A stretch of 64,000 nucleotides of DNA, taken from Actinomycetota bacterium (GTDB lineage Bacteria; Actinomycetota; Actinomycetes; S36-B12). A program made the translations under genes and the position numbers. Positions 48,322-55,790 of this stretch are shown one piece after another (position 1 is the stretch's first letter; every line of letters starts with the position of its first letter). The stretch covers positions 126,035-190,034 of the forward strand of contig JAUSNB010000015.1 of assembly GCA_030645615.1 (NCBI GenBank), written 5' to 3'. The notes below the pieces were generated by a model. It ran no database searches, was not told the DNA's origin, and saw nothing but the letters and a program-made list of their open reading frames with translations.

Positions 48322-48732
48322 CTAGGCGGGCTTGGGTCCGTAGGCGTTGTCGCCGGGCGTGCCCTCCAGGACCCAGAAGATGAGGAGCACGATGTTGCCG
48401 CACGGGACCAGCAGGAGCAGCTGGAGCCAGCCGGACTGTCCGCGGTCGTGCAGCCGGCGGCAGCCGACGGCCAGGAACGGGATGTAGAGCGCAAGGATGA
48501 CCAGCGATCCGATGATCATGAGGACGATGCCCAGCCAGAAGGCGGCGCCCGGGGTGTCGTTCCGATCCGTCGTGGCCGCCCCGACGAGCATGAGGACGTA
48601 GCCCGGCATGAAGACGACGAGGGTGACCAGGGTCAAGAAGAGGTAGAACCACCAGAACTCCGACCGGGTGGCCCGGCCGTCGAAGGTCGCGTACTTCTGG
48701 AAGCAGGTGCGGACAGCCTCGACGAATCCCAT
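48322..48732 (-). CDS. DUF805 membrane protein (paralog 3 of 3)
   Basis: 136-residue DUF805 protein: MGFVEAVRTCFQKYATFDGR, RSEFWWFYLFLTLVTLV, four helices, GCRRLHDRGQSGW and the tail PGDNAYGPKPA. The shared start (MGF-E-A), RR-x-HD motif and GDN-x-YG tail show that the three genes arose by tandem duplication. It lies directly behind the rplI terminator. Confidence 0.88.
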   Translation of the reverse strand: MGFVEAVRTCFQKYATFDGRATRSEFWWFYLFLTLVTLVVFMPGYVLMLVGAATTDRNDTPGAAFWLGIVLMIIGSLVILALYIPFLAVGCRRLHDRGQSGWLQLLLLVPCGNIVLLIFWVLEGTPGDNAYGPKPA

Positions 48733-48750
48733 GACTACTCCTTACAACGG

Positions 48751-48784
48751 CGTTGGGCCGCACTCTAGTGAGTGCGGCCCAACG
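48751..48784 (-). terminator. Terminator of the rpsF-ssb-rpsR-rplI operon
   Basis: CGTTGGGCCGCACT (48751-48764) and AGTGCGGCCCAACG (48771-48784) form a perfect 14-base stem with a six-base loop, 16 bases after the rplI stop codon. It closes the ribosomal protein transcript; no U-tract on the minus strand. Confidence 0.8.
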
Positions 48785-48799
48785 TTTCAGTGCTGGAGA

Positions 48800-49246
48800 T
48801 CAGTTGGCGACGACCTCGAGGGTGACCGTGGCGGTCACGTCGGGGTGCACCTCGACCTTGGCCGAGTGCCGGCCGACGGTCTTGATCGGTGCGGCGAGGG
48901 CCACCTTGCGCTTGTCGAGCACCGGCCCGCCAGCCGCCTTCACGGCGTCGGCGACGTCAGACGAGGTGATGGAGCCGAACAGGCGGCCCGCCTCCCCGGC
49001 CCGCGCCGGCATGGTGATGGTGAGTGCCTCGAGCGCCTGCTTGATCTCGTTGGCGTGGCTCAGGTCGCGGACCTCGCGGACCTTGCGGGCCCGCTTGATC
49101 TGGATGACCTGCTTCTCGCCGCCGCGAGTCCACGCGATGGCAAAGCCACGGGGCAGGAGGTAATTGCGGCCGTAGCCGTCCTTGACCTCCACCACGTCGC
49201 CGGCGTCGCCGAGTCCGGCGACCTCCTGGGTGAGGATGAGTTTCAT
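48800..49246 (-). CDS. rplI: 50S ribosomal protein L9
   Basis: 148-residue L9, binding 23S rRNA and reaching along the ribosome surface. The signature [34 protein letters not shown] is at the N-terminus (residues 1-34), followed by the long connecting helix and the C-terminal domain starting near [14 protein letters not shown]. Last gene of the conserved rpsF-ssb-rpsR-rplI operon. Confidence 0.97.
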   Translation of the reverse strand: MKLILTQEVAGLGDAGDVVEVKDGYGRNYLLPRGFAIAWTRGGEKQVIQIKRARKVREVRDLSHANEIKQALEALTITMPARAGEAGRLFGSITSSDVADAVKAAGGPVLDKRKVALAAPIKTVGRHSAKVEVHPDVTATVTLEVVAN

Positions 49247-49271
49247 AGTCGGTCCTGTTCTGGGTCGCCGG

Positions 49272-49541
49272 TCAGCGGGCCGTCGTGGTGTAGGGAAGGA
49301 GGGCCATCTCGCGCGCGTTCTTCACGGCCATGGCGATGTCGCGCTGGTGCTGCGTGCAGTTTCCCGTCACGCGGCGGGCACGGATCTTGCCCCGGTCGGA
49401 GATGAACTTGCGCAGCAGGTTGGTGTCCTTGTAGTCGATGCCCTTGACACCTTCCTTGCAGAACGCGCAGGCCTTCGCCTTGACGATCTTGCCCTTGTCA
49501 CGCGGCGACGACTTGCGGTCGCCCTTGGAATCTCTTGCCAT
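49272..49541 (-). CDS. rpsR: 30S ribosomal protein S18 (zinc-binding, C+ type)
   Basis: 89-residue S18, which pairs with S6 on the small-subunit platform. CAFC at the N-terminus and CTQH further on provide the four zinc ligands of the C+ form; actinobacteria often keep a second, Cys-free copy for zinc shortage, not present here. ATG 49541 follows an AGGAG; a longer reading overlapping ssb is a shadow. Confidence 0.96.
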   Translation of the reverse strand: MARDSKGDRKSSPRDKGKIVKAKACAFCKEGVKGIDYKDTNLLRKFISDRGKIRARRVTGNCTQHQRDIAMAVKNAREMALLPYTTTAR

Positions 49542-49594
49542 CTCGCTCGTGCTCCTGTCAGTGGGGTGCTGGCTGCACCGATGCTGTGTGTCGT

Positions 49595-50080
49595 TTAGAA
49601 GGGAGGCTCGTCGAAGCCTGCGCCGCTGGGCGCGGACGCCCACGGATCGTCAGTGGCACCGGGTGATGCGCCTGCGCCACCGGCGCTGTCGCCACCGAAG
49701 CCACCGCCGCCGCGCTGGACCTTGTTCACCTTGGCGGTCGCGTACTTCAGTGAGGGGCCGACCTCGTCGACCTCCATCTCGACTACCGTCCGCTTCTCGC
49801 CCTCGCGGGTCTCGTACGAGCGCTGCTTGAGCCGGCCCGTGACCACGACACGCATCCCCTTGGTGAGGGACTCCGCGACGTTCTCGGCGTACTGGCGCCA
49901 GACGCTGCAGCGCATGAAGAGCGCCTCGCCGTCCTTCCACTCGTTGGTGGCCTTGTCGAGCACGCGAGGTGTGGACGCGACCGTGAACGATGCCACCGCG
50001 GCGCCGCTCGGGGTGAAGCGCAGCTCAGGGTCGCTCGTCAGGTTGCCAACGATGGTGACGTTGACGTCGCCGGCGGCCAC
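49595..50080 (-). CDS. ssb: Single-stranded DNA-binding protein
   Basis: 161-residue SSB. The OB-fold occupies about 1-115 ([40 protein letters not shown]), followed by a Gly/Ser/Ala-rich disordered linker and the acidic protein-interaction tip DEPPF. GTG 50080 shares one base with the rpsF stop (TAGTG), so it is translationally coupled. It protects single-stranded DNA at the fork and recruits repair proteins. Confidence 0.96.
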   Translation of the reverse strand: MAAGDVNVTIVGNLTSDPELRFTPSGAAVASFTVASTPRVLDKATNEWKDGEALFMRCSVWRQYAENVAESLTKGMRVVVTGRLKQRSYETREGEKRTVVEMEVDEVGPSLKYATAKVNKVQRGGGGFGGDSAGGAGASPGATDDPWASAPSGAGFDEPPF

Positions 50081-50388
50081 TACTCGGCTCCCACCGCGAC
50101 GGGCTCCTCAGCGCGCATGACCTTGGTGCGCATGACGGCCTCGTTCAGGGACAACTGGCGGTCGAGTTCCTTCACGGACTCGACGGTGGCCGTGACATGC
50201 AGCAGGGCGTAGATGCCCTCGGCCTTGTGGCCGATCTCGTAGGCCAGCCGGCGGCGGCCCCAGATCTCCACGGAGTGAACGGTGCCCCCATCGGCGCGGA
50301 CGACGTTGAGGAACGCCTCCAGGCTGGGAGCGATGGTCTTCTCTTCCAGATCCGGGTCGAGAATGACCATGATCTCGTATCGACGCAT
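50080..50388 (-). CDS. rpsF: 30S ribosomal protein S6
   Basis: 102-residue S6, the partner of S18. [16 protein letters not shown] and the [21 protein letters not shown] region are typical. ATG 50388 with a perfect AAGGAGGT ribosome site nine bases upstream decides the start over a non-consensus codon two residues earlier. First gene of the operon; a small hairpin lies in its leader. Confidence 0.96.
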   Translation of the reverse strand: MRRYEIMVILDPDLEEKTIAPSLEAFLNVVRADGGTVHSVEIWGRRRLAYEIGHKAEGIYALLHVTATVESVKELDRQLSLNEAVMRTKVMRAEEPVAVGAE

Positions 50389-50416
50389 GAACAACCCACC
50401 TCCTTCGGACTAGGCG

Positions 50417-50435
50417 GCCACGGTCTCTCCGTGGC
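50417..50435 (-). promoter_or_regulatory. Hairpin in the rpsF 5' leader
   Basis: GCCACGG and CCGTGGC form a seven-base stem with a five-base loop just upstream of the rpsF ribosome site. Leaders of rpsF operons in many bacteria carry an S6:S18-binding hairpin containing a CCG element for autogenous control. Whether this stem is that element is not certain from one sequence. Confidence 0.35.
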
Positions 50436-50561
50436 AGGAGGGTGAATGCGTGCCGCCGGGTACAAGTGCCCCCGACGGGCGTCCACAGGCTACCGGCCAT
50501 GGGGTTGATCGAGGAAATCGCCGGCCGCAGGCTCGCCGCGTGAGCGCAACCCTGCCAATAT

Positions 50562-50579
50562 GGTACCGAAAGCGGTACC
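50562..50579. promoter_or_regulatory. Operator palindrome of the VapBC module
   Basis: GGTACCG-aaag-CGGTACC, a seven-base perfect inverted repeat, lies nine bases before the antitoxin ATG and overlaps an AT-rich AATATG that could be a -10. VapBC complexes usually bind such sites to repress their own operon. No Shine-Dalgarno is visible between it and the ATG, suggesting a very short or absent leader. Confidence 0.55.
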
Positions 50580-50587
50580 GTAAAGAC

Positions 50588-50857
50588 ATGGCCATGAACC
50601 TCCGACTTCCTGAGGATTTGGCCGCTGGCCTGCGCGCCCTGTCGGCCGAGACGGGCCGCTCCCAGCAGGACCTCGCCCGCGAGGCGCTGGAGGCGTATGT
50701 ACGCCAGCGGCTCGACAGCCGGCTCGGCCCATGGCTTCGGGAGCACGCGCAGCCGCCGACCGGCCCATTCGTCGCCATCCCGGCAGGGGACCGCATCCGC
50801 GTTCCGGCTGGACTCGACAGCGTTGCCCTCGTGCGCGAGCAGCGAGGGGGTGCGTGA
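50588..50857 (+). CDS. vapB: VapB-type ribbon-helix-helix antitoxin
   Basis: 89-residue antitoxin: an N-terminal ribbon-helix-helix domain (MNLRLPEDLAAGLRALSAET, GRSQQDLAREALEAYVRQRL), then a C-terminal tail that would wrap the toxin. ATG 50588 follows the operator; an in-frame extension upstream would run through the promoter and was rejected. Its TGA overlaps the toxin GTG start as GTGA. It neutralises the PIN ribonuclease and represses the operon with it. Confidence 0.85.
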   Translation: MAMNLRLPEDLAAGLRALSAETGRSQQDLAREALEAYVRQRLDSRLGPWLREHAQPPTGPFVAIPAGDRIRVPAGLDSVALVREQRGGA

Positions 50858-51261
50858 TCGTCGCCTACTGCGACTCGCGCATCCTGCTGGCCCGGCTGCT
50901 CGACGAGCCGGGCAGCCGGGAGGCCGACCTGCTGGTTAGCGGCCTGGTTGACGACGGGGCCGCGCTCGTGACGTCGCAGCTATCGACCGTCGAGGTCCGC
51001 CGAACGCTCGCCCGCGTCCTGAAGGTGGCTGCCGACCAGCCCCTGGTCTCGCAGACTGCGCGAACGGTGCTCGGCGGCGTGCGCGCTGTCGACGTGACGG
51101 CCGAGGTTCTGCACATCGCCGGCACCCTTCCCGTCATCTTGCTCCGGTCCCTCGACGCGGTCCATGTGGCGACCGCCCTGCTCAGCGAGGCGACGGTTGT
51201 CGTCACCCGCGACCGGCAGATGGCCCGCACCTGCTCCGAACTCGGCCTCACGGTCGCCTGA
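50854..51261 (+). CDS. vapC: VapC-type PIN-domain ribonuclease toxin
   Basis: 135-residue PIN-domain toxin. Acidic active-site residues: Asp7 in VAYCDSRILLARLL, Glu in STVEVRRTLAR, Asp in LRSLDAVHVATALL and Asp in VVVTRDRQMARTC. VapC enzymes cleave tRNA or rRNA. GTG 50854 is coupled to vapB. The pair is inserted between rpsF and exodeoxyribonuclease III in an otherwise housekeeping region. Confidence 0.88.
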   Translation: MIVAYCDSRILLARLLDEPGSREADLLVSGLVDDGAALVTSQLSTVEVRRTLARVLKVAADQPLVSQTARTVLGGVRAVDVTAEVLHIAGTLPVILLRSLDAVHVATALLSEATVVVTRDRQMARTCSELGLTVA

Positions 51262-51291
51262 CCGGGGCGGGAGCGCCGTTAGGGTGGCGCT

Positions 51292-52083
51292 GTGCGGATC
51301 GCGACGTGGAACGTCAACTCGGTGGGCGCCCGCCTCGACCGCGTCCTCGCCTGGCTTGAGTCGGCCCAGCCCGATGTCGTGGCGCTGCAGGAGCTCAAGT
51401 GCACGACCACGGAGTTCCCCGAGATGCCCATCCAGGCGGCCGGCTACGAGGTGGCGGCGCACGGCAACGGCCGGTGGAACGGCGTCGCGATCCTGAGCCG
51501 CGTCGGCCTCGCCGAGGTTACTCTCGACCTGCCCGGCCAGCCCTCGTTCGGCGGCGTCGTGGAGACCCGGGCCGTCGGCGCCACGTGCGGTGGCGTGCGG
51601 GTGTGGAGCGTCTACGTTCCCAACGGTCGAGAGCCCGATCACGATCACTACGCCTACAAGCTCGAGTGGTTCTCAGCGCTCCGGGCCACCGTCGCCGCAG
51701 AGCTCGCCGCCGTGCCCGACCGGCCGTTCGCCGTCATCGGGGACTTCAACGTGGCGCCCACGGATGCCGACGTCTGGGACATCACGCAGTTCGCCGGGTC
51801 GACACATGTCACTGAGCCGGAACGGGCCGCACTGGCCAACCTGCGAGGGGCTGGGCTGGTCGACATCCCCCCGCGCGCACTGAAGGGCGAGCCGTACACG
51901 TTCTGGGACTACCGCAACGGGGCCTTCCATCGCGGGTGGGGCATGCGCATCGACCTCGTCTACGCCAACGCGCCCTTCGCCAGCCTGGTCCGCGATGCCT
52001 GGATCGACCGCGAGGAGCGCAAGGGCAAGGGCGCCTCCGACCACGCTCCCCTGGTCGTGGACCTCGACACGTCGCCCGCATGA
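51292..52083 (+). CDS. xth: Exodeoxyribonuclease III (AP endonuclease)
   Basis: 263-residue Mg-dependent nuclease of base-excision repair. Asn7 in TWNVNS, metal Glu34 in LQELK, GDFNVAPTDADVWD and the C-terminal SDHAPL give the complete active site. Start is GTG 51292. It overlaps the FemX-like gene as ATGA, so these two are co-translated, an unexpected repair/cell-wall pairing. Confidence 0.92.
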   Translation: MRIATWNVNSVGARLDRVLAWLESAQPDVVALQELKCTTTEFPEMPIQAAGYEVAAHGNGRWNGVAILSRVGLAEVTLDLPGQPSFGGVVETRAVGATCGGVRVWSVYVPNGREPDHDHYAYKLEWFSALRATVAAELAAVPDRPFAVIGDFNVAPTDADVWDITQFAGSTHVTEPERAALANLRGAGLVDIPPRALKGEPYTFWDYRNGAFHRGWGMRIDLVYANAPFASLVRDAWIDREERKGKGASDHAPLVVDLDTSPA

Positions 52084-53219
52084 CCCTGTCCCTCCGGGCC
52101 ATCACGGCGGCCCAGCATGCCGACTGGCTATCCGGTCGGCCCTTCACCTCGTTCCTGCAGCTGCCCGAATGGGGCGGCGTCAAGTCCGGTTGGCGGCCGG
52201 AGTCGGTCGGCTGGTTCGAGTCCTCCCGGCTGGTCGGCGCCGGCCTGGTCCTCTACCGGCCCGTGCCGCGCCTGCCCCGGCGGTCGCTGGCATACCTGCC
52301 GGAAGGGCCAGACATCGATTGGCTGCGGCAGAGCCACCCGCACCTGTCCCTCACCGACTGGCTCGACCCGCTGCTCGAGCACTGCCGGCACGCCGGCGCC
52401 TTCCAGGTCAAGATGGGACCGCCCGTCGCCCTCCGTCGTTGGGAGGCCGACACCGTGAAGTCGGCGCTGGCCGAGCAGGGGGATCGACCCGGACGGATCG
52501 GTGAACTGCTGGCCGACTGGCATTCCGGCCCGGCGGCCATCACGGTCGAACGCCTGCGGTCGTCTGGCTGGGAGCAGGAGCCCGCGCAAGGTGCCGGCTT
52601 CGGCGATGTCCAGCCACGCTACGTCTTCCAGGTCCCGCTGTCGGGACGCACGCTCGACGACGTCTTCGCCGGCTTCAACCAACTCTGGCGCCGCAACATC
52701 CGCAAGGCCGAGAAGTCCGGGGTCGTCGTCGCCGAGGGCGGACGAGACGACCTGGCCGCGTTCCATCGCGTCTACGTCGAGACCGCCAGCCGCGATCACT
52801 TCACCCCGCGGGCGCAGTCGTACTTCGAGCGCATGTGGGACTGCCTCAACTCCCGTGAGGTGCGACTGCGGCTCTACTGCGCGCACTACGACGGGCACCT
52901 CGCCGCCGCGACTCTCATGGTCGTCGTGGGCAGGCACGCCTGGTACTCATACGGCGCGTCGACGACCGCCGACCGCGACGTGCGCCCCTCGAACGCGCTG
53001 CAGTGGCGGATGATCCAGGACGCGCACGCACTCGGCTGCGATACCTACGACCTGCGCGGGATCGCTGACACGCTGGATCCGGCGAACCACCTGTTCGGCC
53101 TGGTGCAGTTCAAGCTGGGCACCGGCGGCTACGTGCAGGAGTACGCAGGCGAGTGGGACCACGTGCTACGGCCCTTGTGGGCCAAGGGTTATCAGGCGTA
53201 CCAGGCACGCAGAGGATAG
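52080..53219 (+). CDS. FemX-like lipid II aminoacyltransferase (FemABX family)
   Basis: 379-residue FemABX protein with two GNAT-like folds. Features are FLQLPEWGGVKSGW near the N-terminus and FAGFNQLWRRNIRKAEKSGV in the middle, followed by HFTPRAQSYFERM and LQWRMIQDAHALGCDTYDLRG. In Streptomyces such proteins add Gly to the lipid II stem peptide as the cross-bridge. It precedes an alanine-racemase-like gene by 13 bases, a pairing also found in other actinobacteria. Which amino acid is added here is unknown. Confidence 0.85.
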   Translation: MTLSLRAITAAQHADWLSGRPFTSFLQLPEWGGVKSGWRPESVGWFESSRLVGAGLVLYRPVPRLPRRSLAYLPEGPDIDWLRQSHPHLSLTDWLDPLLEHCRHAGAFQVKMGPPVALRRWEADTVKSALAEQGDRPGRIGELLADWHSGPAAITVERLRSSGWEQEPAQGAGFGDVQPRYVFQVPLSGRTLDDVFAGFNQLWRRNIRKAEKSGVVVAEGGRDDLAAFHRVYVETASRDHFTPRAQSYFERMWDCLNSREVRLRLYCAHYDGHLAAATLMVVVGRHAWYSYGASTTADRDVRPSNALQWRMIQDAHALGCDTYDLRGIADTLDPANHLFGLVQFKLGTGGYVQEYAGEWDHVLRPLWAKGYQAYQARRG

Positions 53220-53232
53220 GGGCGACGGCGAC

Positions 53233-54399
53233 ATGGCATTCGCGTTGACGATCGACGGACAGCGATGGCGCGAGCAGCTGGACGCCACGTGCGAGGCAGT
53301 CGAGCGCTCTGCTGGCTCCCCGATAGTCCCGGTCATCAAGGGCAACGGCTACGGCATCGGCCAGCGCAACCTCGCCGAGCAGGCCCTGCGACTCGGCGTC
53401 GACACGGTTGCCGTCGGGACGGTGTTCGAGGTCGACGAGGTCGCCGAGTTCGGCAACTACGACATCGTCGTGCTGGAGCCATTCGAGCCGCGCGACTCAT
53501 TCACCGCCGAGGCGTGGTGGCGCATGGGGCAGCAACTCCACGCGGGCCGTGTCATCCGGACCATCGGGTCGCGCGAGGCTCTGCTCGCACTGGCCGACGG
53601 TCCCGGCACCGTGCGCGTCCTGCTCGAGGCGCAGACGTCCATGCACCGCTTCGGCTTCGACGAGGCGGAACTGCTGCGAGTGCTGGCGGATCCTGACGTC
53701 CGCGACGCCTTCCGCCGCGCCAAGGTCCTGGTCGAGGGACTGGCGCTGCACCTGCCGCTCGCGCAGCCGGCCGACGACGTGGACCCGCGACGTGCCTCGC
53801 TCGGCACGGCGCGGGTGCGCGAGGTCGTGCGCTGGGCCGGGCTGTGGCACGCGGAGACGGAGGTCTGGCCCGGCCACAACTCGCCGGCCGGCCGGGTCTG
53901 GGCCTCGCACCTCGGCGATGACGAAATGACGGCGGTCGTGCGGGCGGTGCCCGACATCACCCTGCGGGTACGCATCGGCACGCGGCTGTGGCTGGGCGAC
54001 CGTCGCTCCCTGCTGGCCGGCGGGACTGTCCTCGCCGTGCACCCCATAGCGCAGGGCACCCACGTCGGCTACCGCCAGCGCACCGGCCCCAAGGACGGCA
54101 CCCTCGTGGTCGTGTCGGGCGGCACGTCCCACGGGATCGGGCTCAACGCCCCCACGCCCGCCTCGAGCGTGCGTCAGCGCGTCGTCACCGCCGGCACCGG
54201 CGCGCTCGATGCGGCGGGCCGGGCCCTGTCGCCGTTCCGATGGGAGGGCAAGCAGCGCTGGTTCGCCGAGCCGCCGCACCAGCACACATCGATGGTGTGG
54301 CTGCCCAAAGGATGCGTCGTGCCCGCGGTCGGCGACCGCCTCATCGCCGACGTCCGCTTCACGACATCGCGCTTTGACGTGGTCCTCGGCCTAGCGTGA
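53233..54399 (+). CDS. Alanine-racemase-like PLP protein
   Basis: 388-residue fold-type III PLP protein. VIKGNGYGIG with Lys36 corresponds to the alanine racemase Schiff-base motif VVKADAYGHG; MHRFGFD resembles the MHRLGF segment of racemases, and GTHVGYRQRTG resembles the segment with the second catalytic base Tyr. The core is diverged and the C-terminal part longer than usual, so it may not be the housekeeping racemase. Its position next to the FemX-like gene suggests supply or handling of the cross-bridge amino acid. Its 3' end overlaps the convergent GT87 gene by 41 bases. Confidence 0.78.
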   Translation: MAFALTIDGQRWREQLDATCEAVERSAGSPIVPVIKGNGYGIGQRNLAEQALRLGVDTVAVGTVFEVDEVAEFGNYDIVVLEPFEPRDSFTAEAWWRMGQQLHAGRVIRTIGSREALLALADGPGTVRVLLEAQTSMHRFGFDEAELLRVLADPDVRDAFRRAKVLVEGLALHLPLAQPADDVDPRRASLGTARVREVVRWAGLWHAETEVWPGHNSPAGRVWASHLGDDEMTAVVRAVPDITLRVRIGTRLWLGDRRSLLAGGTVLAVHPIAQGTHVGYRQRTGPKDGTLVVVSGGTSHGIGLNAPTPASSVRQRVVTAGTGALDAAGRALSPFRWEGKQRWFAEPPHQHTSMVWLPKGCVVPAVGDRLIADVRFTTSRFDVVLGLA

Positions 54400-55780
54400 A
54401 GCGGTCCGGGGCGCCGTCGTAGGGCCCCCCGCCAGGATCGTCGGAGTCGTCGGCGAACCCGTCCTGCCTGACCGGATCGTGCTCCGGCGCGTAGATGTCA
54501 CGGATGACCATGATCGCGAAGTACCCGGTGGCCACCACGTGCACGATCACCGCCGTCGCGTACTGCTGGCCGGTGAGCCCTGTCGTGTCGTCGATGCCAT
54601 AGCCCGCCAGGAACCACCAGATCGCCGCGAAGTAGACCACTTCCCCGACCTGCCAGAGGAGGAAGTCCCGCCAGCGCGGACGGGCCATGACTGCCAGCGG
54701 GACGAGCCACAGCGAATACTGCGGCGAGTACACCTTGTTGGTGATGAGGAAGGCCGCGACGATGAGGAAGAGGACGGCCGCCAGGCGCGGTCGCCGAGGC
54801 GCGGACAGGGCGATCCAGGCGATGCCCGCGCACAGGACCAGGAAGCCCCCCGTCGCCACGAGGTTGAGACGCTCAGCCGGGATCCCCGGCAGGCCGGCCT
54901 GCGTCATGGAGTACCACAGCGAGCCGAAGTCCTCGCCGCGAGTGCTGCTGAAGCGGTAGAAGTGCGCCCAGCCGTCGAAGCTCGCCATCGCCACCGGGAC
55001 GTTGACGACGACCCAGGCAAGGGCCGTCCCGCCCACCAGCAGGCCGAACTCCTTCCATCGCGCCGTTCGCAGTGACAGGACGAGGAAGCCGCCGAGGAAC
55101 AGCACCGGGTAGAACTTCGCCGCGACGGCCAGGCCGAGCAGGATGCCGGCCGCGAACGGGTGCTTCCGCGACCACAGCAGCAGCGAGACGCCTGCGAACG
55201 CAATCGGCAGGAGGTCCCAGTTGATCGTCGCCCCAAGGATCATCGTCGGCGCGAGCGCGACCATCGCCGCGTCCCACGGCCGCCGGCGCACGGTGAGGGC
55301 GGTGGCGATGACAGTCACCGCCAGGGCGACGAACAGCAGCACCACGTTCACGTCGAAGAAGGCGACGACCCGATCGACGGTTGGCACGATCGCCGTGACC
55401 GCGCTCGTGAGCATCGCTGCGGCCTGCATGAATACGCCGGTGAGGACGGGGTACTCCAGGTGCTGGCCGTCGGCCGCGGGCTGCAGGTAGGGGACGATCC
55501 CGTCGGCGAAGCCACGCAGGGAATAGAGGGGGGCGATGTCGGTGTAGCAGAGGTGCTCGTAGCGGTCGGGCACGGCCCAGCCGTTGCCACGGCAGGACAG
55601 GTCCAGCAGGTAGCCGACGACGTACCCGGCGGCCGCCATCGCCACCAGCACCCGGACCGGCGTCCACCAGGTGCCGCCGATCCTCGCCATCCGGCCGACC
55701 GCGCCACCGAGCCAGCCGAGGGTCGATGCGACGACCGCGTCGTCCTTGCTCGGCAGGACGATCGGCGCGCGCCGGCTCAC
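54359..55780 (-). CDS. GT87-type polyprenyl-dependent mannosyltransferase (Rv0051-like)
   Basis: 473-residue GT-C membrane glycosyltransferase with about ten or eleven helices. An early external loop contains SLRGFADGIVPYLQPAADG, where the acidic residue is the likely catalytic one, and EYPVLTGVFM follows. It corresponds by position to mycobacterial Rv0051, next to ponA. It would transfer a sugar from a polyprenyl-phosphate donor to a cell-envelope acceptor. GTG 55780 was chosen as the first start after the ponA stop (11 bases); longer readings overlap ponA. Confidence 0.8.
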   Translation of the reverse strand: MSRRAPIVLPSKDDAVVASTLGWLGGAVGRMARIGGTWWTPVRVLVAMAAAGYVVGYLLDLSCRGNGWAVPDRYEHLCYTDIAPLYSLRGFADGIVPYLQPAADGQHLEYPVLTGVFMQAAAMLTSAVTAIVPTVDRVVAFFDVNVVLLFVALAVTVIATALTVRRRPWDAAMVALAPTMILGATINWDLLPIAFAGVSLLLWSRKHPFAAGILLGLAVAAKFYPVLFLGGFLVLSLRTARWKEFGLLVGGTALAWVVVNVPVAMASFDGWAHFYRFSSTRGEDFGSLWYSMTQAGLPGIPAERLNLVATGGFLVLCAGIAWIALSAPRRPRLAAVLFLIVAAFLITNKVYSPQYSLWLVPLAVMARPRWRDFLLWQVGEVVYFAAIWWFLAGYGIDDTTGLTGQQYATAVIVHVVATGYFAIMVIRDIYAPEHDPVRQDGFADDSDDPGGGPYDGAPDRFTLGRGPRQSAMS

Positions 55781-55790
55781 TCGGGGCTCG

